The notes: generated by a model not told the origin, from the letters alone. A stretch of DNA of 5,712 bases from Enterobacteriaceae bacterium UBA3516 (GCA_002377245.1 DFPL01000154.1:1-5712); one strand, 5' to 3'. Counted from the first letter of the stretch, positions 1 through 5,665 are shown. Numbers and translations: made by a program.

Positions 1-199
1 ACAAATGTGTGCTTAGTCCCTTGGCCCACAAAAAGCGCACAGTATGCACGATTATTTGCTAAATCGTACCCCTAAATGCGACCACATTATTCTGGCGCAA
101 TGAAAATGATGCCATTGTTCAGTCTATTACAAGCCTTTATCTAAATGGCTATACTCGCACAGGCAAGCCGGAATCGCGGCGAAAGGATGCAAATCAATT
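1..199. other. kup-ravA intergenic region (kup start outside window)
   Basis: No coding sequence is supported here. In E. coli relatives the gene left of ravA is kup (potassium uptake), transcribed away from ravA. On the minus strand I find no start that opens a Kup-like N-terminus, so only its upstream region can be present. A 5-base inverted repeat (CGATT 49-53, AATCG 62-66) is visible but has no clear role. The right half holds the ravA promoter and a short GCCG/CGGC hairpin (167-170 with 177-180) just before the ribosome binding site. The kup assignment rests on conserved gene order, not on sequence in the window. Confidence 0.5.
127..155 (+). promoter_or_regulatory. candidate ravA-viaA promoter (sigma-S type)
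   Basis: A -10 element TATACT (150-155) is preceded by C, giving CTATACT, which fits the sigma-S preference for C before the -10. A weak -35 TTACAA (127-132) lies 17 bases upstream. Transcription would start near 162, giving a leader of about 38 bases. The E. coli ravA-viaA operon is reported to be induced in stationary phase by sigma-S, which agrees with this element. No start-site data are available here. Confidence 0.55.
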
Positions 200-1696
200 A
201 TGGCTCACTCCCATTTATTAGCAGAAAGAATTTCCCGTCTCAGTAGCGCGCTGGAAAAAGGTCTTTTTGAGCGTAGCCACGCTATTCGCCTGTGTCTGCT
301 TGCCGCACTCTGCGGCGAAAGCGTTTTTTTGCTGGGTCCGCCGGGGATTGCCAAAAGCCTTATCGCCCGCCGACTGAAATATGCGTTCAAACATGCCCGT
401 GCGTTTGAATACCTGATGACCCGTTTTTCCACCCCCGAAGAGGTCTTTGGCCCTCTGTCTATTCAGGCACTGAAAGATGAAGGCCGCTATGAACGTTTAA
501 CCCGGGGTTATTTACCGGAAGCGGAAATTGTCTTTCTTGATGAAATCTGGAAAGCGGGACCGGCGATTCTGAATACCCTGCTCACCGCCATTAATGAACG
601 CCGTTTTCGTAACGGCGCCAGTGAAGAAAAGATCCCCATGCGCTTACTGGTGGCGGCATCCAACGAACTGCCCGAAGCGGACAGCAGCCTTGAAGCGCTT
701 TATGACCGCATGCTAATTCGCCTGTGGCTCGATAAAGTGCAGGAGAAGGGAAATTTCCGTTCCATGCTGATAAGCCAGCAGGATGAAAATGATAATCCCG
801 TACCTTCCGATTTGCAGATTAGCGATGAAGAGTACACGCAGTGGCAGCAGGACATTGCGCAGGTGAAGCTGCCTGACGTCGTTTTCGAGTTGATCTATCA
901 GCTCCGCCAGCAGCTTGATAGCCTGCCCAATGCGCCTTATGTTTCGGATCGTCGCTGGAAAAAAGCCCTTCATCTGTTGCAGGCCAGTGCCTTTTTCAGC
1001 GGGCGTGATGCGGTCGCGCCAATCGATCTTATCCTGTTGAAAGATTGCCTGTGGTATGACGCGCAGAGCATGCAATTACTGAAAAATCAGCTGGAAATAT
1101 TGATGACCGGGCACGCCTGGCAGCAGCAAACCATGCTGACGCAACTGGCGACCATTGAGCAACGCCGAATTCAGATTCAACAACAACAAAGCGATAAAAC
1201 GGCGCTAAAAGTCTCCCGCCAGGGGGGAATGTTCAGCCGCCGGCCGCACTATGACTTACCGGAAGATATACAGGACACCACGCTGACGCTGCTGCTTCAG
1301 CAGCCCCTTAAGCTTCATGATATGCAGGTCATTCACGTGACTATCGAACGTGCAGCGCTGGCGCAATGGCTGGCAAAAGGGGGGGAGATCCGCGGCAAGT
1401 TGAACGGAATTGGCTTTGCTCAGGTGCTTAACCTGGATGTGGACGGTGGCCTGAATGTGCTGATCCGCGATGTCAGTTTGCAAGGATCGCGTCTTGCCCT
1501 GCCAGGCAGTACAAGCGCAAACGTACCTGAAGAGGTGACGCAGCAACTGGAAGCGCTGGATACGCTCTGGCACCAGCAACATACCCGGTTCAGCGAACTG
1601 CAAAAATGTCTGTTTATTCCAGCCGACTGGTTAGGGCGTATTGAAGCCAGCCTGCAGGATGTGCGTGCGCAGATTCAACAGGCGCGTCAATGCTAA
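200..1696 (+). CDS. ravA: RavA, MoxR-family AAA+ ATPase
   Basis: RavA is a cytoplasmic hexameric AAA+ ATPase of the MoxR family. In E. coli it works with ViaA, binds the inducible lysine decarboxylase LdcI/CadA, and has been linked to respiratory complexes and to aminoglycoside sensitivity. The 498 residues match the E. coli length. Visible motifs are Walker A GPPGIAKS (46-53), Walker B IVFLDEI (110-116), a sensor-1 Asn in AASNE (N155), a likely arginine finger R170 in LYDRML, and a sensor-2 region SDRRWKKAL (249-257). The C-terminal part contains the LARA region, which contacts LdcI in E. coli (roughly 330-440), followed by the end of the triple-helical domain. The ATG at 200 is preceded by AAGGA (183-187) at a rather long spacing of 12 bases. 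The ATG at 187 is out of frame. The stop overlaps viaA by 7 bases, so the two genes form an operon. The gene is intact. Confidence 0.97.
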   Translation: MAHSHLLAERISRLSSALEKGLFERSHAIRLCLLAALCGESVFLLGPPGIAKSLIARRLKYAFKHARAFEYLMTRFSTPEEVFGPLSIQALKDEGRYERLTRGYLPEAEIVFLDEIWKAGPAILNTLLTAINERRFRNGASEEKIPMRLLVAASNELPEADSSLEALYDRMLIRLWLDKVQEKGNFRSMLISQQDENDNPVPSDLQISDEEYTQWQQDIAQVKLPDVVFELIYQLRQQLDSLPNAPYVSDRRWKKALHLLQASAFFSGRDAVAPIDLILLKDCLWYDAQSMQLLKNQLEILMTGHAWQQQTMLTQLATIEQRRIQIQQQQSDKTALKVSRQGGMFSRRPHYDLPEDIQDTTLTLLLQQPLKLHDMQVIHVTIERAALAQWLAKGGEIRGKLNGIGFAQVLNLDVDGGLNVLIRDVSLQGSRLALPGSTSANVPEEVTQQLEALDTLWHQQHTRFSELQKCLFIPADWLGRIEASLQDVRAQIQQARQC

Positions 1697-3141
1697 CGCT
1701 GGATGCGCTCAATGCAATACTGACCATTGGTGAAGAGACGATCATCGAAGAGTTGATCGTCGCCTTACTCGCCTCTCCACAGTTGGCCATCTTTTTTGAA
1801 AAATTTCCGCGTCTTCGTCACGCCATAACAGAGGATATTCCCCGCTGGCGTGATGCGCTCAGAAGTCGCCTGAAAGAGGCCCAGGTTCCGCCGGAACTGA
1901 CTGAAGAAGTTTTGTCCTATCAGCAATGCCAGCTACTCTCAACGTCGCAGCTCATCAGCCAGCTTCCGCAAGTCCTGGCATTACTGGATAAGCTCCGCTC
2001 TCCCTTTGCTGCCCAGGCCCATGCCATGGTGGCGGATAACCCCACCTTTACCCCGACGCTACATACGCTCTTTTTACAACGCTGGCGACTTAGCCTGGTG
2101 GTGCAGACCACCGCCTTTAATCAGCAGCTGTTGGAGGAAGAGCGAGAGCAGTTGCTCAGCGAGGTGCAGGATCGGATGACGCTGAGCGGCCAGCTTGAAC
2201 CGGTATTGATCGAAAACGAGAATGCCGCCGGGCGGTTATGGGATATGAGCGCCGGGCAGATCAAACGCGGCGATTATCAGCTCATCGTGAAGTACGGTGA
2301 TTTTTTAACGGAACAGCCGGAGTTAAAACAGCTGGCGGAACAGCTCGGGCGCTCACGAGAAGCGAAATCCGTTCCCCGGAAAGATGCGCCGATGGAAACC
2401 TTTCGCATGCTGGTTCGGGAGCCATCGACGGTGCCAGAACAGGTCGATGGCATTCATCAAAGCGACGATATCCTGCGCCTGTTACCACCAGAACTGGCGA
2501 CACTGGGTATCACGGAACTGGAATACGAGTTTTACCGCCGGCTGGTGGAAAAGCAGCTGATTACGTATCGACTGCATGGCGATGCCTGGCATGAACGGGT
2601 TACCGAGCGGCCGGTGGTACATCAGGATTTTGACGAGCAGCCGCGCGGTCCTTTTATTGTCTGCGTGGATACTTCTGGATCAATGGGCGGATTCAATGAA
2701 CAGTGTGCAAAAGCGTTTTGTCTCGCCCTGATGCGTGTTGCCCTGGCGGATAAACGGCGTTGCTACATCATGCTCTTTTCGAGTGAAGTGGTGCGTTATG
2801 AACTTACCTGTCAGCAAGGGCTGGAACAGGCAATCCGTTTTCTTAGCCAGCGCTTTCGCGGGGGGACAGATATTGCGAGCTGTTTTCGCGCCATTATCGA
2901 GCGTATGCAGGGGGGAGAGTGGTATGACGCCGATGCGGTGGTCATCTCCGACTTTATCGCCCAGCGATTGCCGGACGATGTGGTCAGTAAAGTCAAAGAG
3001 CTGCAAACCGTACATCAGCAACGTTTTCACGCCGTTGCAATGTCAGCACACGGGAAACCCGGCATCATGCGCATCTTCGATCATATCTGGCGCTTTGATA
3101 CCGGGATGCGCAGCCGTCTGCTGCGCCGCTGGAAGCGTTAA
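1690..3141 (+). CDS. viaA: ViaA, VWA-domain partner of RavA
   Basis: ViaA is the partner of RavA and stimulates its ATPase in E. coli. Both are reported to interact with NADH:ubiquinone oxidoreductase I and fumarate reductase. The 483 residues equal the E. coli length. The N-terminal two thirds is largely helical and charged, with no signal peptide. The C-terminal von Willebrand factor A domain starts near residue 320 and has a complete metal site (MIDAS): DTSGS (327-331), the Thr of GGTD (T393) and the Asp of ISDF (D421). The start lies inside the ravA stop region and only a poor ribosome site (AGG, near 1680) precedes it, so translation is probably coupled to ravA. The 3' end overlaps the convergent asnA by 4 bases. 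The gene is intact. Confidence 0.97.
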   Translation: MLTLDALNAILTIGEETIIEELIVALLASPQLAIFFEKFPRLRHAITEDIPRWRDALRSRLKEAQVPPELTEEVLSYQQCQLLSTSQLISQLPQVLALLDKLRSPFAAQAHAMVADNPTFTPTLHTLFLQRWRLSLVVQTTAFNQQLLEEEREQLLSEVQDRMTLSGQLEPVLIENENAAGRLWDMSAGQIKRGDYQLIVKYGDFLTEQPELKQLAEQLGRSREAKSVPRKDAPMETFRMLVREPSTVPEQVDGIHQSDDILRLLPPELATLGITELEYEFYRRLVEKQLITYRLHGDAWHERVTERPVVHQDFDEQPRGPFIVCVDTSGSMGGFNEQCAKAFCLALMRVALADKRRCYIMLFSSEVVRYELTCQQGLEQAIRFLSQRFRGGTDIASCFRAIIERMQGGEWYDADAVVISDFIAQRLPDDVVSKVKELQTVHQQRFHAVAMSAHGKPGIMRIFDHIWRFDTGMRSRLLRRWKR

Positions 3142-4130
3142 AGAAGAGAAGCGACGCTTGACCGTACCTGCTCAGGCCAGACGCCACATTGAACCTGGCC
3201 GATGTGTGGCAGTTGCAGCAGAAGCATCGTCAGACGTGATTGCCCGATGCCACCCCCGATAGTTTGCGGCATTTCTCCCTGCACCAGTGCCTGATGCCAC
3301 TCAAGGCGCAGACGATCTTCATCGTCAGTAACTTTAAGCTGACGTTTCAGGGTTTCGGCGTCCACGCGAATACCCATTGAAGAGAGTTCAAGGACATCCT
3401 CCAGAACCGGGTTCCACACCAGAATATCGCCGTTCAGGCCCTGCAAACCGCTGTCGCCAGGGGTACTCCAGTCATCATAATCCGGCGCACGTACGTCATG
3501 GCGCTGACCGTCGCTCAGCGTTCCCCCAATCCCTATCAGGAAAACAGCACCCAGTTCTTTGGCAATAGCACGTTCCCGACCTTTAGCATCCAGATGCGGG
3601 AAACGGCTCAGCAGCTCCTGGCTATGAACGAAATGGATTTTCTCCGGCAGAAACGCCGTCAGGCCAAACTCTTCACTCACAGCCGCTTCGGTCGCTTTGA
3701 TCCCGGCGTAAATGGCTTCTACGGTCAACTTCAGCGTGCCGGTGTGGCGTTCACCCTCGCCCATCACCCGTTCCCAGTCCCACTGATCAACATAAACCGA
3801 GTGAATAGGGGACAGGCGATCTTCGTCAGGGCGCAGGGCTTTCATGTGCGTGTACAAGCCCTCACCCGCACTGAAATCATGTTGACCCAGCGTTTTACGT
3901 TTCCATTTGGCCAGCGAATGCACCACTTCAAACTGTGCATCCGGCAGGTTTTTGACTTTCACCTGCACCGCTTTCTCAGCCCCCGACAGGTTATCCTGAG
4001 TGCCATCCCCGACGCGGCTCAAAATGGGTGCCTGCACTTCAATAAGCCCCAGTTTTTCTTCCAGCTGACGAGAGAAGTGCGACTTCACGAAAATAATCTG
4101 ACGTTGTTTGCTGATGTAGGCGGATTTCAT
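3138..4130 (-). CDS. asnA: AsnA, aspartate-ammonia ligase (asparagine synthetase A)
   Basis: This cytoplasmic enzyme makes asparagine from aspartate, ammonia and ATP, releasing AMP and pyrophosphate. It is the ammonia-dependent enzyme, distinct from the glutamine-dependent AsnB, and is related to class II aminoacyl-tRNA synthetases (AspRS/AsnRS). The 330 residues equal the E. coli length. Family motifs visible are GDGTQDNLSG (41-50), HDFSAGEGLYTHMKALRPDEDR (84-105, with R100 the probable motif-2 arginine), DVRAPDYDDWS (212-222), ELSSMGIRVD (248-257) and the motif-3 GGGIGQSRLTML (292-303, catalytic Arg R299). The reverse-strand ATG at 4130 has AGGAAG (complement of 4137-4142) at good spacing. 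The gene is divergent from asnC, whose product activates asnA when asparagine is scarce in E. coli. It converges on viaA. The gene is intact. Confidence 0.98.
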   Translation of the reverse strand: MKSAYISKQRQIIFVKSHFSRQLEEKLGLIEVQAPILSRVGDGTQDNLSGAEKAVQVKVKNLPDAQFEVVHSLAKWKRKTLGQHDFSAGEGLYTHMKALRPDEDRLSPIHSVYVDQWDWERVMGEGERHTGTLKLTVEAIYAGIKATEAAVSEEFGLTAFLPEKIHFVHSQELLSRFPHLDAKGRERAIAKELGAVFLIGIGGTLSDGQRHDVRAPDYDDWSTPGDSGLQGLNGDILVWNPVLEDVLELSSMGIRVDAETLKRQLKVTDDEDRLRLEWHQALVQGEMPQTIGGGIGQSRLTMLLLQLPHIGQVQCGVWPEQVRSSVASLL

Positions 4131-4174
4131 TTTTTACTTCCTGTTTGCTGTCTGTTGCAGTTATTAAGCAACAA

Positions 4175-4202
4175 AAAATACCCTTTATTCAATAATCATC
4201 AA
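4175..4202 (-). promoter_or_regulatory. candidate asnA promoter
   Basis: Read on the minus strand, a -35 TTGATG (complement of 4197-4202) and a -10 TATTTT (complement of 4175-4180) are separated by 16 bases. Transcription would start about 40 bases upstream of the asnA ATG. The imperfect -10 and short spacer suit a promoter that needs an activator such as AsnC. A second -10 option, TTAATA, lies a little further downstream. Confidence 0.4.
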
Positions 4203-4222
4203 TAAAAAAGGCCTTATGGGTT

Positions 4223-4250
4223 TTGATTCGTTAAAATCCACCGCTAAAAT
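4223..4250 (+). promoter_or_regulatory. candidate asnC promoter
   Basis: A -35 TTGATT (4223-4228) and a -10 TAAAAT (4245-4250) are separated by 16 bases. Transcription would start near 4257, giving a leader of about 27 bases. That leader contains the second TTTATTCAA copy (4261-4269), where a bound protein could block transcription, as expected for autorepression by AsnC. Confidence 0.5.
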
Positions 4251-4283
4251 AGAAAGATTGTTTATTCAACATAAGAAAAACCT

Positions 4284-4742
4284 ATGGAAAATTATCAGAT
4301 CGACAATCTGGACCGCGGCATCCTTGAGGCGCTGATGGCGAATGCGCGTACCGCCTACGCTGAACTGGCCAAGCAATTTGGCGTCAGTCCGGGCACTATC
4401 CACGTCCGCGTAGAGAAAATGAAGCAGGCGGGTATCATCACCGGTGCACGCATTGATGTCAGTCCCAAACAATTAGGTTATGACGTCTGCTGCTTTATCG
4501 GCATCATTTTAAAGAGTGCAAAAGATTACCCTTCCGCGCTGGCGCGACTGGAAAGTCTGGAGGAAGTAACCGAAGCGTATTACACCACCGGCCACTACAG
4601 CATCTTTATTAAGGTGATGTGCCGATCAATTGATGCGCTGCAACAGGTGCTTATCAACAAGATCCAAACGATTGATGAAATTCAGTCCACCGAGACATTG
4701 ATCTCCCTGCAAAACCCCATTATGCGGACGATCCGTCCCTGA
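4284..4742 (+). CDS. asnC: AsnC, Lrp/AsnC-family transcription regulator
   Basis: AsnC is a DNA-binding regulator that senses asparagine. In E. coli it activates asnA when asparagine is low and represses its own transcription. The 152 residues equal the E. coli length. The N-terminal winged helix-turn-helix runs from about residue 6 to 55, with the two helices around 26-33 (AELAKQFG) and 37-47. The C-terminal RAM (ligand and oligomerisation) domain spans about 66-145 and includes YYTTGHYSIF (99-108). The ATG at 4284 is preceded only by a weak purine stretch (AAGAAAAA), so translation may be modest. Transcription runs towards mioC and oriC, as in E. coli, where asnC transcripts can enter the origin. 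Residues 68-70 read VCC, whereas I recall VGC in E. coli. This is a mild, non-disruptive change. Confidence 0.97.
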   Translation: MENYQIDNLDRGILEALMANARTAYAELAKQFGVSPGTIHVRVEKMKQAGIITGARIDVSPKQLGYDVCCFIGIILKSAKDYPSALARLESLEEVTEAYYTTGHYSIFIKVMCRSIDALQQVLINKIQTIDEIQSTETLISLQNPIMRTIRP

Positions 4743-4755
4743 CAGGGAGATTTTC
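4736..4755 (+). terminator. weak candidate terminator at the end of asnC
   Basis: A 5-base hairpin TCCCT (4736-4740) / AGGGA (4744-4748) with a 3-base loop straddles the asnC stop codon and is followed by a broken T tract (GATTTTC). Both the stem and the T run are poor, so termination would be partial and some transcription could continue into mioC and oriC. Confidence 0.3.
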
Positions 4756-4806
4756 ATTCACGCATAATACCCATATTGTCCACAGGTAGATCCCAGCTCA
4801 TTCACA
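4754..4806 (+). promoter_or_regulatory. three DnaA-box-like sites at the mioC promoter
   Basis: Three 9-mers in the same orientation start exactly 22 bases apart: TCATTCACG (4754-4762), TTGTCCACA (4776-4784) and TCATTCACA (4798-4806). The middle one differs from the strong box TTATCCACA at one base. The third is identical to the R5M box of oriC in this window. The middle site sits just upstream of the -35, and the third lies between -35 and -10. DnaA is known to repress mioC in E. coli through sites in this promoter region. Binding to the first site is inference. Confidence 0.65.
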
Positions 4807-4815
4807 GCGTACAAT
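4787..4815 (+). promoter_or_regulatory. mioC promoter
   Basis: A good -10 TACAAT (4810-4815) follows a poor -35 TAGATC (4787-4792) at 17 bases. The -35 contains a Dam site GATC (4789-4792), so methylation state could touch this promoter. After the -10 comes ACGCCCC, a GC-rich discriminator of the kind seen in promoters inhibited by ppGpp. The E. coli mioC promoter is known to be under stringent control. The start would be near 4822, with transcription running through mioC into oriC. Confidence 0.65.
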
Positions 4816-4842
4816 ACGCCCCTCATAACCGGAGTGGACTTC

Positions 4843-5292
4843 ATGGCAGAAATTACGCTGATTAGCGGCAGCACCCTGGGCGGCGCGGAATACGTGGCTG
4901 AACATCTGGCTGAAAAGCTGGAAGAGGCGGGTTACACCACCGAAACCCTGCATGGTCCTCTGTTGGAAGACCTGCCGCAGGAAGGTATCTGGCTGGTGAT
5001 AAGCTCAACCCACGGTGCGGGCGATCTTCCGGACAACATCCAGCCCTTATACGATCAGTTGCAGGAGCAAAATCCCGATCTCTCCGGGGTTCGCTTTGGC
5101 GCTGTCGGGATCGGCAGCCGGGAATATGACACTTTTTGTGGCGCTATAGAGAAACTGGAAGCGGTATTGACCGCAAACGGCGCAAAAGAGATCGGTGAAA
5201 TGGCCAGAATTAACATTCTTGAACACGACATTCCCGAAGATCCGGCCGAAATTTGGTTGGGATCCTGGATTAACTTACTCAAAAACGCTTAA
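4843..5292 (+). CDS. mioC: MioC, flavodoxin-like FMN protein
   Basis: MioC is a small cytoplasmic flavodoxin-like protein that binds FMN. In E. coli it was found to be needed for biotin synthase activity in vitro as an electron carrier. From the ATG at 4843 it has 149 residues, two more than the 147 I recall for E. coli, the extra ones being the C-terminal NA. FMN-binding elements are the phosphate loop SGSTLGG (8-14), STHGAGDLPDN (55-65) and GSREYDTFCGA (91-101). A GTG at 4834 would add three residues, but it overlaps the ribosome site GGAG (4831-4834), which stands 8 bases before the ATG. The N-terminus MAEITLISGS matches the family, so the ATG is the start. The gene reads directly into oriC, and its stop lies one base before the first GATC of the origin. 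Confidence 0.96.
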   Translation: MAEITLISGSTLGGAEYVAEHLAEKLEEAGYTTETLHGPLLEDLPQEGIWLVISSTHGAGDLPDNIQPLYDQLQEQNPDLSGVRFGAVGIGSREYDTFCGAIEKLEAVLTANGAKEIGEMARINILEHDIPEDPAEIWLGSWINLLKNA

Positions 5293-5308
5293 AGATCACG
5301 CAAACAGT

Positions 5309-5317
5309 TGTGGATAA
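5309..5317 (+). other. DnaA box R4
   Basis: TGTGGATAA, the reverse complement of the perfect high-affinity box TTATCCACA. It is the mioC-side end of oriC. In E. coli R4 is one of three sites bound by DnaA through most of the cell cycle. Confidence 0.95.
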
Positions 5318-5347
5318 CTATGCTTAAAAGCACTGATCAACCGGTAG

Positions 5348-5356
5348 TTATCCAAT
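5348..5356 (+). other. DnaA box R3 (variant)
   Basis: TTATCCAAT on the plus strand, 30 bases after R4. The E. coli R3 that I recall is TTATCCAAA, so the last base differs. R3 is a weak box in E. coli, and its position next to the Fis site is kept. Confidence 0.85.
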
Positions 5357-5367
5357 GAACAACCCTT

Positions 5368-5382
5368 GCTCACTTTTTGTCT
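5368..5382. promoter_or_regulatory. candidate Fis site in oriC
   Basis: GCTCACTTTTTGTCT fits the degenerate Fis pattern G-N2-YR-AT run-YR-N2-C, with a C in the AT core and a final T instead of C as mismatches. It lies between R3 and R2, where the primary Fis site of E. coli oriC sits. Confidence 0.5.
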
Positions 5383-5391
5383 TGTGTATAA
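5383..5391 (+). other. DnaA box R2
   Basis: TGTGTATAA, the reverse complement of TTATACACA, identical to the E. coli R2 box I recall and in the same relative orientation. Confidence 0.93.
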
Positions 5392-5433
5392 CTAGCCCTT
5401 TTGATCCCAGCTTATACTGAACAGGATCACCGA

Positions 5434-5442
5434 TCATTCACA
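5434..5442 (+). other. DnaA box R5M
   Basis: TCATTCACA, identical to the E. coli R5M site I recall, a weaker box filled during assembly of the DnaA complex. The same 9-mer recurs in the mioC promoter at 4798-4806. Confidence 0.85.
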
Positions 5443-5457
5443 AGCAATGATCCTCCC

Positions 5458-5470
5458 TAAGATGATGATC
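5458..5470 (-). promoter_or_regulatory. candidate IHF site in oriC
   Basis: Read on the minus strand, GATCATCATCTTA matches the IHF consensus WATCAANNNNTTR at all but two positions (first W and the last A of ATCAA). It lies between R5M and R1, the place of the IHF site in E. coli oriC, where bending brings R1-bound DnaA towards the unwinding region. Confidence 0.6.
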
Positions 5471-5488
5471 TTTCTGCCAGGATCGGGC

Positions 5489-5497
5489 TTATCCACA
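5489..5497 (+). other. DnaA box R1
   Basis: TTATCCACA, a perfect high-affinity box. It lies 13 bases from the nearest 13-mer, the same distance as in E. coli as I recall it, and anchors the DnaA filament that opens the AT-rich region. Confidence 0.96.
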
Positions 5498-5510
5498 AGC
5501 AAGTGGGATC

Positions 5511-5566
5511 CTAATAAGAGATCACAATAGAACAGATCTCTCTATCTAAAGATCTTCTTTTTAATA
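5511..5566. repeat. oriC DNA unwinding element with 13-mers
   Basis: On the minus strand two 13-mers match the E. coli ones exactly: right, GATCTCTTATTAG (complement of 5511-5523), and middle, GATCTGTTCTATT (complement of 5526-5538). The third, left, position reads GATCTTTAGATAG (complement of 5542-5554) and is strongly diverged from the E. coli GATCTATTTATTT. Two AGATCT hexamers (5534-5539 and 5550-5555), of the type bound by ATP-DnaA, overlap these repeats. An AT stretch TTCTTTTTAATA (5555-5566) closes the region on the mnmG side. This is where the strands first separate. Confidence 0.93.
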
Positions 5567-5583
5567 CCCCGGATCCCAACGCT

Positions 5584-5611
5584 TTCTCCCTGAGCTAAAG
5601 TTGAGTAGAAT
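5584..5611 (+). promoter_or_regulatory. candidate mnmG (gidA) promoter
   Basis: A -10 TAGAAT (5606-5611) is preceded by only a poor -35 (TTCTCC 5584-5589 at 16 bases, or TTTCTC one base to the left). A very GC-rich discriminator follows (CCACGGCCCGGGC 5612-5624, including the palindrome GCCCGGGC 5617-5624). Transcription would leave oriC and start near 5618. The E. coli gidA promoter is known to be ppGpp-sensitive and to influence origin opening. Confidence 0.6.
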
Positions 5612-5665
5612 CCACGGCCCGGGCTTCAATTCCATTTCTAACCGCTTTATGCGAGGCAATTCACC

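Larger units (their letters stand above)
4131..4283. promoter_or_regulatory. divergent asnA/asnC control region
   Basis: This 153-base AT-rich spacer carries the control signals for asnA (reverse) and asnC (forward). A 9-base direct repeat TTTATTCAA occurs at 4184-4192 and 4261-4269. An inverted pair TTTATT (4184-4189) / AATAAA (4201-4206) and an 8-base palindrome AAGGCCTT (4208-4215) lie between the two promoters. In E. coli, AsnC activates asnA and represses its own gene from this spacer, so these repeats are candidate AsnC contacts. I cannot show which of them AsnC binds. Confidence 0.6.
5294..5575. other. oriC: oriC, chromosomal replication origin
   Basis: The whole mioC-mnmG spacer core is a chromosomal origin of the E. 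coli type. Five DnaA boxes lie in the order R4, R3, R2, R5M, R1 from left to right. They are followed by an AT-rich unwinding region with 13-mers on the mnmG side. Thirteen GATC sites (at 5294, 5335, 5403, 5425, 5432, 5449, 5467, 5481, 5507, 5520, 5535, 5551 and 5572) fall in 282 bases, far above the one or so expected by chance. They are the targets of Dam methylation and SeqA sequestration. The core from R4 to the left 13-mer is about 246 bases, close to the 245-base minimal oriC of E. coli. DnaA bound here opens the AT-rich part and loads DnaB helicase. Confidence 0.98.

Noticed and set aside
107..120. possible FNR site (TGAT...TTGTT) upstream of ravA
   Set aside because: FNR is reported to affect ravA-viaA in E. 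coli, but this match to TTGAT-N4-ATCAA is too poor in its right half to call.
1..120. kup promoter or start on the minus strand
   Set aside because: No start opens a Kup-like protein, and the -10-like strings (for example CATACT on the minus strand) lack any acceptable -35.
2735..3262. 175-codon open frame on the plus strand inside viaA, extending over the asnA 3' end
   Set aside because: It is out of frame with the intact VWA domain of viaA, with a composition typical of a shifted reading (many Cys, Ser and Arg) and no recognisable domain.
3498..4205. 235-codon open frame on the plus strand opposite asnA
   Set aside because: It lies antisense to an intact, strongly conserved asnA and its translation shows no family motif or plausible ribosome site. 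It is a shadow of asnA.
4834..4842. GTG start adding three residues to MioC
   Set aside because: The GTG overlaps the ribosome site GGAG at 4831-4834, and the family N-terminus begins at the ATG at 4843.
5412..5420. TTATACTGA as a sixth DnaA box between R2 and R5M
   Set aside because: It matches TTATNCACA only in its first half. It could be one of the low-affinity sites known from E. coli oriC, but the sequence alone does not decide this.
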